DNA of 64,000 nt from Lentzea pudingi (GTDB taxonomy: Bacteria; Actinomycetota; Actinomycetes; Mycobacteriales; Pseudonocardiaceae): positions 186,001 to 250,000 of the forward strand of contig NZ_BMNC01000003.1 in NCBI RefSeq assembly GCF_014646255.1, read 5' to 3'. A program made the translations under genes and the position numbers. Position 1 is the first letter of the stretch. Each line of letters begins with the position of its first letter. A model generated the notes under the pieces. It was given only the letters and a program-made list of their open reading frames with translations. It was not told the origin of the DNA and ran no database searches. This document shows, piece after piece, positions 16,562-25,091 of this stretch.

Positions 16562-16653
16562 CCAGCCAGGTTCCCGCCACCTCGGGCGAGGTGTCAAGAC
16601 CGGTTCTTTGACAGGTTCGGCGGTCTGGTCGTACGGTGCGGCGGCAGGTTTGT

Positions 16654-16665
16654 GAGAGCGCTCTC
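16654..16665. promoter_or_regulatory. LacI-type operator GAGAGCGCTCTC
   Basis: The second perfect palindrome in the 16517-16764 divergent region, 100 bp upstream of the MFS start. Its centre is 104 bp from that of the 16550 site, close to ten helical turns. Confidence 0.7.
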
Positions 16666-16764
16666 CTCACGGATCCTCACCAGAACCGATCGTCGGCAGG
16701 CTGCCGACCACGGTGGCGCGGAAACGTGCAAATGTTCGACATCCGCACTTCTGGAGGTCGAACG

Positions 16765-18033
16765 ATGAAGGTGCGCACGTGGGCGCCTGTGCTCGTCGCG
16801 TCGGTGTTCCTGGTCGCGCTCAACCTCCGGCCGGCACTGACCTCGGTCGGTCCGCTGCTGCCCCGGATCGGCGCGGAGGCCGGTCTGACCGAGGGGATGC
16901 AGGGACTGCTGGGCGCGCTGCCCCTGCTGGCGTTCGCGGCCATCTCGCCACTGATCCAGCACCCGGCCCGGCGGTTCGGGGCGGAGCGCTCGCTGATGGC
17001 GGCACTCGTGCTCCTCGCGCTCGGCACGGCGTTGCGCTCCGGCACGGGCGACGCCGGCCTGTGGATCGGCACGGCCGTCGCGGGCTGCGCGATCGCGATC
17101 GGCAACGTGCTGGTGCCGACGATCGTCAAACGGGACTACCGCGACCACGTGTCGCCGGCGACCGGCGTCTACTCCGCCTGCATCACCGTCGGGGCCTCGA
17201 TCGCGTCCGCGGTGGCGGTGCCGCTCTCCCACGCCTGGGGCTGGCGGGGCGCACTGGCGTTCTGGGCGGTCCCGGCGCTGGTCGTCGCGGTGCTGTGGCT
17301 CCCGCGCGCCTGGAACGGCGGACCGGTCGCCGAGCCCGTGACGGCGAACTCGCGGCCCGCGGTGAGCGTGTGGCGGCAGCCGACCGCGTGGCTGGTGACG
17401 GCGTTCATGGGACTCCAGTCCACGACCTTCTACATCATGGTCACCTGGTTCCCGACGGTCGAGATCTCGGCGGGCGTGCCGGCCGAGCGGGCCGGTGTCC
17501 ACCTCTTCGTCTACCAACTGGTCGGCGTCGCCTCGGGGCTTGCGATCCCGCATCTGCTCAAACACGACGACCAGGTGGTCGCCGCCGTCACCGCCAGCGT
17601 CCCGATGGTCGTCGGCGTGATCGGGCTGGTACTCCTGCCGGCGTGGAGCGTCGTGTGGGCGGTGATCGCGGGCCTCGGCACGGGCGCGTCGCTGGTCGTC
17701 GCCCTCACGCTGATCAGCCTGCGCGGCCACGGCCAGCACGGCACGACGCAACTGTCCGGAATGGCCCAGTCCCTCGGTTATCTGCTGGCCGCGGTGGGCC
17801 CGGTCCTGGCCGGACACCTCGCCGAGCGCACCGGCTCGTGGACGGCGTCGCTCGTGCTGGTCGGTGCGCTCGGTGTCGCGCAGGTCGCCGTCGCCTTCGC
17901 GGTGGGCCGTGTCCCCTCGTCGCCCCCAGGGGCAGATCAGGCGGAGTTCAGGGGGAACCCTGATGGCAGCGCGCCCGGTCACGGGCAGGCTGGAGTTCGT
18001 AAGGGGAATTCCGCAGTTCGAGGAGAGACATGA
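16765..18033 (+). CDS. MFS transporter, CynX/NimT (cyanate permease-like) family
   Basis: A 422-residue, 12-helix major facilitator protein of the CynX/NimT branch. This is seen from the opening VALNLRPALTSVGPLLPRI, which is characteristic of the group, and from SPATGVYSACITVGA between helices 4 and 5. Members export or import small organic anions or nitroimidazoles; the substrate here is not predictable. CTGGAGG precedes the ATG. A LacI-type operator upstream suggests control with the sugar genes. The hydrophilic tail after residue 395 is unusual and runs into the coupled DUF4342 gene. Confidence 0.88.
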   Translation: MKVRTWAPVLVASVFLVALNLRPALTSVGPLLPRIGAEAGLTEGMQGLLGALPLLAFAAISPLIQHPARRFGAERSLMAALVLLALGTALRSGTGDAGLWIGTAVAGCAIAIGNVLVPTIVKRDYRDHVSPATGVYSACITVGASIASAVAVPLSHAWGWRGALAFWAVPALVVAVLWLPRAWNGGPVAEPVTANSRPAVSVWRQPTAWLVTAFMGLQSTTFYIMVTWFPTVEISAGVPAERAGVHLFVYQLVGVASGLAIPHLLKHDDQVVAAVTASVPMVVGVIGLVLLPAWSVVWAVIAGLGTGASLVVALTLISLRGHGQHGTTQLSGMAQSLGYLLAAVGPVLAGHLAERTGSWTASLVLVGALGVAQVAVAFAVGRVPSSPPGADQAEFRGNPDGSAPGHGQAGVRKGNSAVRGET

Positions 18034-18323
18034 GCGAATCCAAGCCCGAGTCCGCCCGCACCGCCGTCGACTCGGTGGTCGATGCCGTTCGCGGACTGGT
18101 CAGCGAGGGCTTCAACCGTCGCGTGGTCGTGCGTGACAGCAAGGACGACGTGGTGCTGGAGGTGCCGGTGGCTCTCGGGGTGGTCGCGGCTTTCGCGGCC
18201 CCGGTGGTCACGACCATCGGTGCCGGTGTCGCACTGGTCGGCAAGTGCGGGATCAAGATCGAGAACCGCGAGCAGCCCACCAGCCAGCCCGCGACGACGA
18301 CGGTCGAGTCCGAGCGGGTGTAG
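18030..18323 (+). CDS. DUF4342 protein
   Basis: A 97-residue protein with an amphipathic N-terminal region, a beta-hairpin (RRVVVRDSKDDVVLEVPV) and a hydrophobic segment at about 47-73 (VALGVVAAFAAPVVTTIGAGVALVGK), as in DUF4342. It is probably membrane-associated. The ATG overlaps the MFS stop (ATGA), and a strong terminator follows, so it is the last gene of the transporter operon. The function is unknown. Confidence 0.8.
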   Translation: MSESKPESARTAVDSVVDAVRGLVSEGFNRRVVVRDSKDDVVLEVPVALGVVAAFAAPVVTTIGAGVALVGKCGIKIENREQPTSQPATTTVESERV

Positions 18324-18333
18324 TCCGCAGTCG

Positions 18334-18380
18334 CCGCGGCGAGGACGTCCAGGGGGATCTGGCGTCCTCGCCGCGGTTTT
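18334..18380 (+). terminator. Strong intrinsic terminator after the DUF4342 gene
   Basis: CCGCGGCGAGGACG (18334-18347) pairs perfectly with CGTCCTCGCCGCGG (18363-18376), followed by TTTT. It separates the MFS operon from the convergent GNAT gene and can serve both directions. Confidence 0.88.
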
Positions 18381-18387
18381 CTCACGA

Positions 18388-18906
18388 TCAGCTCGTGAGG
18401 TCCAGCCACATGATGCGCAGGCCGACGTCTCCCAGGTCGGGGTGGCGAAACGCGCCGGGAGCGGTGCCGAGGGTGACGAATCCCAGGTCCTCGTAGAGGC
18501 GGACGGCCGCCGTGTTCGTGTCGACGACGGCGTTGAACTGGACGGCCGCGAAGCCGCCGCGCCGCGCCCAGTCGACCAGGTCGGTCGTGAGGGCTCGCCC
18601 CACGCCGGCGCCCCGTGCCTGCTCGGCGACCATCAGCGTGCCGGAGGCGACATGGCTCCCCGGCCCCGGCCGGTTGGCGTACATGTTCGCGGTGCCGAGC
18701 ACCCGGTCGCCGTCCGCGGCCACGACGACCCTCGCCGGTGCGGCCAGCAGCCACATCCGCTTGGCGTCTTGCTCGCTCATGCCGGGGTCGTAGGGAATCG
18801 TCCGCTGTTCGGTGACGACGTCGCGGATGATCGGCCAGATCTGCGGCCAGTCGTCGTCGCCCGCCTCGCGGATCGCGACGGCCGACTTGGTTCCAGGTGA
18901 TTGCAC
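18388..18906 (-). CDS. GNAT family N-acetyltransferase
   Basis: A 172-residue GCN5-related acetyltransferase. It shows the beta4 strand and acetyl-CoA loop VASGTLMVAEQARGAGVGRAL (R/QxxGxG/A motif as RGAGVG) and the C-terminal NTAAVRLYEDLGFVTLGT segment typical of the family. The start is the GTG at 18906, supported by AGGATG upstream and by the position of the first strand (VAIREAGDDDW). The acceptor substrate is unknown. It is divergent from the DUF1905 gene and convergent with the MFS operon. Confidence 0.88.
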   Translation of the reverse strand: MQSPGTKSAVAIREAGDDDWPQIWPIIRDVVTEQRTIPYDPGMSEQDAKRMWLLAAPARVVVAADGDRVLGTANMYANRPGPGSHVASGTLMVAEQARGAGVGRALTTDLVDWARRGGFAAVQFNAVVDTNTAAVRLYEDLGFVTLGTAPGAFRHPDLGDVGLRIMWLDLTS

Positions 18907-19000
18907 AGCTTCATCCTGCAGAAGGCCCCGGCCCGTCACCATCCAATTTCGCCTCCCGGTGCCTACCATCCGAGCTGACGACTCCCGGGAGGACGGACCT

Positions 19001-19444
19001 TTGACGCGCCACACGTTCACCACCCCCGTCGAGCTCAACGGCAAGACCGCGACCGGCCTCCGCGTCCCGGCGGACGTCGTCGAGGCGTTGGGGCAGGGCA
19101 GGAAACCCAAGGTGCTGGTGACCATCGGAGCCCACACCTACCGCAGCACGGTCGCGGTCTACGGCGGTGACTTCATGCTGCCGTTGAGCGCCGCGAACCG
19201 GGAGGCCGCGGGCGTCGCGGCCGGGGACACCGTCGAGGTCGCGCTGGAACCGGACCTCGCCGAACGCACCGTCGAGGTGCCCGAAGACCTCGCCGCCGCG
19301 CTCGACGCGAACCCCGCGGCCCGAGCCGCGTTCACCGCGCTGTCCTACAGCAACCAGCGGCAGCGGACCGAGGCGGTGGCGGCGGCGAAACAGGCCGAGA
19401 CCCGTGCGCGACGCATCGCGAAGATCGTCGCCGACCTGGCCTGA
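19001..19444 (+). CDS. DUF1905/YdeI (OmdA-like) protein
   Basis: A 147-residue protein. The N-terminal half is a DUF1905 beta-barrel (VELNGKTATGLRVPADVVEALG, then YRSTVAVYGGDFMLPLS) and the C-terminal half is the YdeI/OmdA helical domain (LDANPAARAAFTALSYSNQR and RRIAKIVADL). Distant members have been linked to bacteriocin resistance, but the function here is unknown. The TTG start at 19001 is chosen because GGGAGGACGG precedes it and the conserved fold begins there. Confidence 0.85.
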   Translation: MTRHTFTTPVELNGKTATGLRVPADVVEALGQGRKPKVLVTIGAHTYRSTVAVYGGDFMLPLSAANREAAGVAAGDTVEVALEPDLAERTVEVPEDLAAALDANPAARAAFTALSYSNQRQRTEAVAAAKQAETRARRIAKIVADLA

Positions 19445-19559
19445 CCTCAGGCGGCGGTGACGCAGCCCACTGCCTCCTGTGTGGACGTCCGCACGCAGAT
19501 GACCGTGCCTCTCGAACCCCCCGACGGGTACACCACCGCGGAGGTGTTCACGTTTACCG

Positions 19560-19790
19560 GGCGACGGCCGCGAACACCTGGCACTGGCCCTCGGAGAGTG
19601 GCGGTCCGTGCTCGCCACCGGCGCCGCACCGCTCGTGCGGCCTCGCAGCGAGTGCCTCACCGGGGACGTCGCCGCCGCACCGGGTCACCTCGCCGAGGTG
19701 CGCAGGCTGGTCTTCGACCACCTGTCCGACGAGGACGTCGCCCGCCTGGGCGAGATCACCGCGAAGCGCCTGCCCGCGCTGACCTCCTGA
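19560..19790 (+). pseudogene. Probable remnant of a MarR-type regulator C-terminus, in a gene-poor gap
   Basis: The 349-bp gap 19445-19793 holds no intact gene. One frame from about 19650 to 19790 encodes AAAPGHLAEVRRLVFDHL and EDVARLGEITAKRLPAL, which resemble the dimerisation helices at the C-terminus of MarR regulators. No helix-turn-helix precedes it. The upstream part (GDGREHLALALGEWRSVLA) is codon-biased like a gene but unrecognisable. The rest of the gap shows nothing further. Confidence 0.4.
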
Positions 19791-19793
19791 GCG

Positions 19794-21260
19794 TCACAAC
19801 GCCCCGATGGCCTCGCAGGCCTTGCGCACTCCCTCGCCGTAGGCCGGATCGGCCTTGCCGCAGTGGAGGACGTGCCGCTCGACGGTCTCCTTCCGCGCGC
19901 CCTTGATCGCCCGCGCGGTGTTGTCGAACAACGCCTGCTGCTGCTCGCCCGTCATGAGCCGGAAGAGATCGCCCGGCTGCTCGAAGTAGTTGTCGTCGTC
20001 CTCGCGGAAGTCGAACCGGTCGGCGGTGTCACCGGCGGACAGCGCCGGTTCGGCGTAGGCGGGTTGCTCGGCCCAGCGGCCGAAGTTGTTCGGCTGCACG
20101 CCGGGGACGCCGCCCTGGTTGCCGTCGACCCGCATGGCGCCGTCGCGGTGGTAGGTGTTCACCAGGCGCGCGCCGTTCGGGTGGTTGACCGGGATCTGGT
20201 GGTGGTTGACGCCGAGCCGGTACCGCGCGGCGTCGCCGTAGGAGAACAGCCGGCCCTGCAGCATCCGGTCCGGGCTCAGCGAGATGCCGGGGACGACGTT
20301 GGCCGGGGTGAAGGCGGCCTGCTCGACGTCGGCGAAGTAGTTGCCGGGGTTGCGGTCCAGACGCATCTCGCCCGCCTCGATCAGCGGGTAGTCCTTCTTG
20401 CTCCACACCTTCGTGAGGTCGAACGGGTGGAAGCGGTACCCGGCGGCGTCGGCCTCCGGCATCACCTGGACGTAGAGCTTCCAGGCCGGGAAGTCGCCGT
20501 TGTCGATGGACTCGTACAGGTCGCGCTGGTGCGACTCGCGGTCGCGGCCGATCAACTGGCCCGCCTGCTCGTCGGTCAGGTTCTCGATGCCCTGCCGCGT
20601 GCGGAAGTGGAACTTCACCCAGTGCCGCACGCCGTCGGCGTTGACCATGCTGTAGGTGTGCGACCCGAACCCGTGCATGTGCCGGTACGAGCGGGGGATG
20701 CCGCGGTCGCTCATCACGATCGTCACCTGGTGCAGCGCCTCGGGCAGGTTCGTCCAGAAGCCCCAGTTGTTCTCGGGGTCGCGCAGGTTCGTCCGCGGGT
20801 CGCGCTTCACGGCGCGGGCGAGGTCGGGGAACTTCAGCGGGTCGCGGAAGAAGAAGACCGGCGTGTTGTTGCCGACCACGTCCCAGTTGCCCTCGCTGGT
20901 GTAGAAGCGGGTCGCGAAGCCGCGGATGTCCCGTTCGGCGTCGGCGGCGCCGCGCTCGCCCGCCACCGTCGAGAACCGCACGAACATCTCGCACTCGTTG
21001 CCGATCTGGCTGAACAGCGCCGCTCTCGTGTACGCGGTGAGGTCGCCGGTGACGGTGAACCGGCCGAACGCGCCGGAGCCCTTCGCGTGCATCCGCCGCT
21101 CCGGGACCACCTCGCGGTCGAAGTGGGCGAGCTTCTCCAGCAGCCACAGGTCCTGCAGCAGGACCGGACCGCGCCGGCCCGCGGTGAGGCTGTTCTGGTT
21201 GTCGGCGACCGGCGCGCCGGCGGCCGTGGTCAGCGGGTCGGTGTTGTCTTCGAACGCCAT
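19794..21260 (-). CDS. katA: Monofunctional haem catalase (small-subunit type)
   Basis: A 488-residue catalase that dismutates hydrogen peroxide in the cytoplasm. The catalytic His is in [13 protein letters not shown], the distal Asn in [14 protein letters not shown], and the proximal haem ligand Tyr in [14 protein letters not shown]. Length and the absence of a C-terminal flavodoxin-like domain put it in clade 3. The ATG at 21260 has GGAGAAG upstream. Only 17 bp separate it from the fur gene before it, so the two form the classic Fur/CatR-catalase operon expected to be derepressed by peroxide. Confidence 0.96.
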   Translation of the reverse strand: MAFEDNTDPLTTAAGAPVADNQNSLTAGRRGPVLLQDLWLLEKLAHFDREVVPERRMHAKGSGAFGRFTVTGDLTAYTRAALFSQIGNECEMFVRFSTVAGERGAADAERDIRGFATRFYTSEGNWDVVGNNTPVFFFRDPLKFPDLARAVKRDPRTNLRDPENNWGFWTNLPEALHQVTIVMSDRGIPRSYRHMHGFGSHTYSMVNADGVRHWVKFHFRTRQGIENLTDEQAGQLIGRDRESHQRDLYESIDNGDFPAWKLYVQVMPEADAAGYRFHPFDLTKVWSKKDYPLIEAGEMRLDRNPGNYFADVEQAAFTPANVVPGISLSPDRMLQGRLFSYGDAARYRLGVNHHQIPVNHPNGARLVNTYHRDGAMRVDGNQGGVPGVQPNNFGRWAEQPAYAEPALSAGDTADRFDFREDDDNYFEQPGDLFRLMTGEQQQALFDNTARAIKGARKETVERHVLHCGKADPAYGEGVRKACEAIGAL

Positions 21261-21277
21261 CTGGTGAACTTCTCCGA

Positions 21278-21706
21278 TCAGTGGTCGCCGGGGCCGCACG
21301 AGGGACACAGCCCCCAGTGCAGGACCTCGGACTCTTCGACGCGGAAACCGTGCGTCCGCGGGAACTCCAGGGGAGCGCGCTCGACGTCCGCCACCGCGCC
21401 GCAGCCGCGGCACACGACGTGGTCGTGGGCGTGGTCGCGCAGTTCGAACCGCGCCCGCTGGCCGGTCTCGAGCCGACGCACGAGCCGCGCGTCCGACAGC
21501 GCCGCCAGCACGTCGTAGAGCGCCTGCGTGGACACGGAACCGATGTCCTCCCGGACGATCCGGCCCAGCTGGTCGACGTCGGCGTGCGGGTGGTGTGCCA
21601 ACGCGGTCAGCACGGCGATCCGTTGCTTGGTGACTCTCAGCGAGACGCTGCGCAGGGCGGCGACCGGGTCTTCTGCGGGCAAGTCGGTCTCCTCGGCGAG
21701 CGGCAA
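21278..21706 (-). CDS. furA: Fur family regulator, peroxide-sensing (FurA/CatR-like)
   Basis: A 142-residue Fur-family repressor. It has a winged helix ([20 protein letters not shown]), the [12 protein letters not shown] metal-binding region and two structural zinc CxxC motifs (CRGCG and CPSCG). Placement directly before catalase makes it a FurA/CatR/PerR-type sensor of peroxide rather than an iron-responsive Fur. A palindrome, TAGTTAGGACTCCTAGCTA, lies four bases upstream of its start codon and could be its own operator, although it also resembles the site of the MarR protein 2 kb away. Confidence 0.92.
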   Translation of the reverse strand: MPLAEETDLPAEDPVAALRSVSLRVTKQRIAVLTALAHHPHADVDQLGRIVREDIGSVSTQALYDVLAALSDARLVRRLETGQRARFELRDHAHDHVVCRGCGAVADVERAPLEFPRTHGFRVEESEVLHWGLCPSCGPGDH

Positions 21707-21709
21707 AGA

Positions 21710-21728
21710 TAGTTAGGACTCCTAGCTA
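21710..21728. promoter_or_regulatory. Palindrome between furA and the GATase gene
   Basis: TAGTTAGGACTCCTAGCTA is an imperfect palindrome centred on TAGGACTCCTA. It sits between the divergent fur-catalase and GATase-MOSC operons. The 11-bp core is identical to the core of the long palindrome at 23859-23887. Confidence 0.6.
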
Positions 21729-21794
21729 GACTGTGGCATGCTGGGCGCGCTCGGGGCAAGTAGTCCGGACCGGTTCAAGAAAACGAGGTCTTCC

Positions 21795-22463
21795 GTGCGC
21801 TCGGTGGTCATCCAGCACGTTCCGTTCGAAGGGCCGGGTCTGATCGCACCGGCGTTGTTCGCCGTGGGGAGCAAGGTGTCCGTGGTCCGCGCCGACCTCG
21901 GGGACGCGCTGCCCGCCGCCGCACAGCTCGACGTGCTCGTCGTGATGGGCGGCCCGATGGGGGCGTTCGACGACCTGAAGCATCCGCACCTGGTGGAGGA
22001 ACGGGCGTTGATCGCGGAGTGCGTCCGGCTCGGCAAACCGGTTCTCGGCGTCTGCCTCGGCGCACAGCTGCTCGCCGCCGCGCTGGGCGCGTCCGTCCAC
22101 CGCGGACCGGTGGCGGAGATCGGGGCCGGCGAGGTCGAGCTCACCTCCGCCGACGACCCGGTGTTGTCGCCGTCCGGGCCCCGGCTACCGGTCGTGCACT
22201 GGCACGAGGACACGTTCGACCTGCCCGACGGCGCGGAACTGCTCGCACGGTCGGATCTCTACGCGCACCAGGCTTTCCGGGCGGGCACGGCCTACGGCCT
22301 GCAGTTCCACGTCGAGATCGGTTCCGCGGAGCTGTGGGAGATCACGCCGTACCTGCCGGCGGGCCGCAAGATCTCCCTCGCCGAGGTCGACGCGGTGTCC
22401 GCGGTGGGGGAGCAGGTGCTCGCGCGGTGGGCCGCGTTCGCCGCTGCGGTGGTGGGGTCATGA
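21795..22463 (+). CDS. Class I glutamine amidotransferase-like protein
   Basis: A 222-residue GATase1-domain protein. The nucleophile is Cys87 in VLGVCLGAQLLAAALG, and the His-Glu partners lie in GLQFHVEIG. It is a stand-alone domain of the GuaA-like/YqgE-type group that hydrolyses glutamine or acts on gamma-glutamyl compounds. GTG 21795 is preferred because CGAGG lies upstream and alignment begins at VVIQHVPFEGPGL; ATG 21738 has no ribosome-binding site. The gene is coupled to a MOSC gene (ATGA). The substrate is unknown. Confidence 0.85.
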   Translation: MRSVVIQHVPFEGPGLIAPALFAVGSKVSVVRADLGDALPAAAQLDVLVVMGGPMGAFDDLKHPHLVEERALIAECVRLGKPVLGVCLGAQLLAAALGASVHRGPVAEIGAGEVELTSADDPVLSPSGPRLPVVHWHEDTFDLPDGAELLARSDLYAHQAFRAGTAYGLQFHVEIGSAELWEITPYLPAGRKISLAEVDAVSAVGEQVLARWAAFAAAVVGS

Positions 22464-23134
22464 GCGCGCGGGTGGTCGTCGTGTCGACCGGTGTGGTGCG
22501 GCAACTTCCCTGGCGAGGCCGGGAGGTGAGCACCGCGATCGCGAAGTCGCCGGTGTCAGGCCGGGTCGACGTCGGCTTCCTCGGCCTGGCCGGGGACGAG
22601 CAGGGGGACCAGGTGAACCACGGCGGGCCGGACAAGGCGGTCCTGCTCTACCCGAGTGAGCACTACGCGGCCTGGGCGGAGGAGATCGGACCGCTCGTCA
22701 CCCCCGCGTTCGGGGAGAACCTGACCACGTCCGGGTTGCTGGAAAGCGACGCCGTGATCGGTGCTGTCCACGCCGTGGGTTCGGTGCTGTTGCAGGTGAG
22801 CCAGCCACGCAGGCCCTGCTTCAAGCTCGCCGCACGGCACGACGTCGGGGACATGGCCGTGCGAACCCAGCGCACGGGCCGCACTGGTCTCTACTGCCGG
22901 GTGCTGCGAGAGGGGCACGTCGGGGCGGGTGACGCGCTGGTGCTGGACAGCGAACCTTCGCACGGGATCACCGCGGCCGAGGTGCACCGCGTGCTCAACG
23001 TGGACCTGGACGACGTGGCCGCGGCCCGGCGGCTGCTGGCTCACGACGGCGTGCTGCCCGAGTCGTGGGTGAAGCTGCTGCACCGGCGCCTGGACGGACG
23101 TCTCGAAGACCAGGCCGCCCGCCTGCACGGCTGA
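22460..23134 (+). CDS. MOSC domain protein, YiiM-like
   Basis: A 224-residue MOSC-domain protein of the YiiM type, which uses a molybdenum cofactor bound through a conserved cysteine to reduce N-hydroxylated bases. Visible traits are GDEQGDQVNHGGPDKAVLLYPSEHY (cut here as two segments around HGGPDKAV), FGENLTTSGL and the likely cofactor-binding Cys in SQPRRPCFKLA. It overlaps the GATase stop by ATGA. It is convergent with the MarR gene only 6 bp away. A detoxification role is inferred from the family. Confidence 0.9.
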   Translation: MSARVVVVSTGVVRQLPWRGREVSTAIAKSPVSGRVDVGFLGLAGDEQGDQVNHGGPDKAVLLYPSEHYAAWAEEIGPLVTPAFGENLTTSGLLESDAVIGAVHAVGSVLLQVSQPRRPCFKLAARHDVGDMAVRTQRTGRTGLYCRVLREGHVGAGDALVLDSEPSHGITAAEVHRVLNVDLDDVAAARRLLAHDGVLPESWVKLLHRRLDGRLEDQAARLHG

Positions 23135-23140
23135 CCCGCC

Positions 23141-23782
23141 TCACTGTGGCGTGGCGCGCTGCTTCCGCTTCGACGCCGGCGCGTCCGCCGGTTCGTGTTC
23201 CGGGCAGTCGGTCCGCAGGCCCGCCAGCGGCAGCGGTATGCGCAACAGGTGGCAGTGGTGCGGCACGGCCGGATCGGGGTACTCGTCGCGGCCGAAGAAG
23301 CGGCACGTCGTGCACATGTGCGTCACGCTCACGACGCCCGCGCTGTGCAAGCCCCCGATCACCCGCAGCAGGGTGTGCAGCGTGATCGCCCTGTCGTGCT
23401 CGGAGATCCCCGCCAGGGCCGAGGTCAGCGGATCGTCCCAGGAGGACAGTCCACGTGCGACCTCCTCGCCGGTGGCGGTCAGCGTGAGTGAGCGCCGGCG
23501 GCCGTCCGTGCCGGGTGAGCGCGTCACGATCTCCTTGCGCTCCAACGCCGCCACGGCGTCGGACATCGTCGGCGTGGTGACGTCGAACTCCGCGGCGAGC
23601 GCCGCCACCTCGTGTCGGTTGCGCGGGTGCTGCGCGAGTGCGAGCACGGCCTGCTGCTGCAACGGGGAGAGCCCGTGCTCCCGTGCCGTGCGCTGCGCCA
23701 GTGACCGCATGCCGTGCCCGAGCCGCTCCAGCGCGTCGGCCAGCCGCCGGTCGAGCCCGGCCGTGCCGTCGGTGTCAGTCAT
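23141..23782 (-). CDS. MarR regulator with Cys/His-rich C-terminal extension
   Basis: A 213-residue MarR-family regulator. Residues about 15-150 form the winged helix (LSPLQQQAVLALAQHP, VTTPTMSDAVAALERKEIV, DGRRRSLTLT). An unusual extension of about 45 residues follows with CTTCRFFGRD, then PHHCHLL and DCPEH. These cysteines and histidines could bind zinc or an iron-sulfur cluster, or act as redox switches. A long palindrome lies between it and the divergent protoglobin operon. This implies it controls genes that handle oxygen, NO or peroxide (inference). Start ATG 23782 is chosen; an upstream ATG at 23851 lies close to the operator. Confidence 0.88.
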   Translation of the reverse strand: MTDTDGTAGLDRRLADALERLGHGMRSLAQRTAREHGLSPLQQQAVLALAQHPRNRHEVAALAAEFDVTTPTMSDAVAALERKEIVTRSPGTDGRRRSLTLTATGEEVARGLSSWDDPLTSALAGISEHDRAITLHTLLRVIGGLHSAGVVSVTHMCTTCRFFGRDEYPDPAVPHHCHLLRIPLPLAGLRTDCPEHEPADAPASKRKQRATPQ

Positions 23783-23858
23783 GCGATCCGCCTCGCCCGT
23801 AGTGCTTTCCGCGTCGATGGTACGTGCCGTCCGCGTTGAGACCCGGATCACCGTGGAG

Positions 23859-23887
23859 CAAAGTAGGTAGGACTCCTACTTACTTTG
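23859..23887. promoter_or_regulatory. 29-bp near-perfect palindrome (MarR operator)
   Basis: The two arms read CAAAGTAGGTAGGA and TCCTACTTACTTTG around a central C, with one mismatched pair. It is centred about 67 bp upstream of the protoglobin start and 91 bp upstream of the MarR start. Size and symmetry fit a MarR dimer site or two overlapping sites. Confidence 0.75.
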
Positions 23888-23939
23888 TGGCAGAGTGTCG
23901 TTCAGCCGCTCTGGCAGCCGACTTCGTGAAGGAAGCGAC

Positions 23940-24530
23940 ATGACGTTCCCCGAACCCGTACCCGGTTACACCCACGACGACCCGGGTCTGCCTCCGTCGC
24001 CCGTCACCCCCGCCGAGCTGGAGGGGCTGCTCGCGAGCGTCCTCTTCGGCCTCGCGGACCAGGAGGCGCTGCGCCTCGCCGGTGACGTCCTCAGTGGACA
24101 GATCGAGCAGGTCCTGGACGTCTGGTACGGCTTCGTCGGGGCGCACCCGCACCTCGTGGCCTACTTCTCCACGCCCCAGGGCGAACCGATCGGCGACTAC
24201 CTGGGGCGGGTGCGGGCCCGGTTCGGCCGCTGGATCATGGACACCTGCCGGCGGCCGTACGACGAGCGCTGGCTCGCCTACCAGCACGAGATCGCGTTGC
24301 GGCACACCGAGCCGAAGAAGAACCAGACCGACCACGCCGATTCGGTGCCGCACATCCCGTTGCGCCACATCATCGCGTTCATCTACCCGATCACCGCGAC
24401 GATCCGGCCGTTCCTGGCCGCCGGCGGGCACGACGCCGAGCAGGTGGACGCGATGCACCAGGCGTGGTTCAAGGCGGTCACCCTCCAGGTCGCGCTGTGG
24501 TCGCAGCCCTATGCCGGCAAGGCGTGGTGA
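23940..24530 (+). CDS. Protoglobin
   Basis: A 196-residue single-domain globin of the protoglobin family, related to the sensor domain of globin-coupled sensors. An N-terminal extension (YTHDDPGLPPSPVTPAELE) precedes the globin helices, and the proximal His lies in YQHEIALRHTEPKK. Such proteins bind O2, CO and NO through a distorted haem and may scavenge reactive species. It opens an operon with a thioredoxin-like protein and an AhpD-like protein and is divergent from the Cys-rich MarR gene. A GAAGGAAG site precedes the ATG. Confidence 0.9.
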   Translation: MTFPEPVPGYTHDDPGLPPSPVTPAELEGLLASVLFGLADQEALRLAGDVLSGQIEQVLDVWYGFVGAHPHLVAYFSTPQGEPIGDYLGRVRARFGRWIMDTCRRPYDERWLAYQHEIALRHTEPKKNQTDHADSVPHIPLRHIIAFIYPITATIRPFLAAGGHDAEQVDAMHQAWFKAVTLQVALWSQPYAGKAW

Positions 24531-24534
24531 CGAC

Positions 24535-25062
24535 GTGAGCCTGCTCCTGTCCCCGTCGAGCGGACTCCTGGCGCCCGCGATGCCCTGGGAGACGACCGAG
24601 TGGTTCAACAGCGACCCGCTGAACCTGGCCCAGCTGCACGGCCGCGTCGTGGTGCTCGAGGCGTTCCAGATGCTGTGCCCCAGCTGCGTGAGCCACGCGC
24701 TGCCGCAGGCCGTCCGGCTGTCCAGGGCGTTCGGTGACGAGCTCGCCGTCGTCGGCCTGCACACCGTGTTCGAACACCACCAGGCGATGACCCCGACCAG
24801 CCTCAAGGCGTTCCTGCACGAGTACCGCATCCCCTTCCCGGTCGGCGTCGACGCGCTCCGCAGCGCGCACCCCGCACCGGTCACGTTCAGCCGCTACCGC
24901 ATGCAGGGCACGCCCACCACGGTCCTCATCGACCGCGACGGCATGCTGCGCGGCCAGAAACTCGGCCCGGTCGACGACATGTCGCTGGCCTCGGCCGTCA
25001 CGCGGCTGCTCGACGGCGCCGTCCCGCCCGCCGTCTGCGCCGTCGACGGCACCTGCACCTGA
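24535..25062 (+). CDS. Thioredoxin-fold (TlpA/peroxiredoxin-like) protein
   Basis: A 175-residue thioredoxin-fold protein. The active site is QMLCPSC (about residues 46-52), with cis-proline in GTPTTVLIDRDG. A DsbE/AhpC-TSA-like insertion follows the active site. There is no signal peptide, so it acts in the cytoplasm. The GTG start lies 4 bp after the protoglobin stop. A second cysteine pair (CAVDGTC) ends the protein and could form an extra disulfide or bind metal. It is likely a reductase or peroxidase partner of the neighbouring proteins. Confidence 0.85.
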   Translation: MSLLLSPSSGLLAPAMPWETTEWFNSDPLNLAQLHGRVVVLEAFQMLCPSCVSHALPQAVRLSRAFGDELAVVGLHTVFEHHQAMTPTSLKAFLHEYRIPFPVGVDALRSAHPAPVTFSRYRMQGTPTTVLIDRDGMLRGQKLGPVDDMSLASAVTRLLDGAVPPAVCAVDGTCT

Positions 25063-25091
25063 CACCCATCACCCCGAGAAGGAGAAACACC

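Noticed and set aside
16594..17982. A 462-codon minus-strand frame opposite the MFS gene
   Set aside because: Its product is Arg/His/Asp-rich with no hydrophobic pattern, whereas the plus-strand frame encodes a textbook 12-helix transporter.
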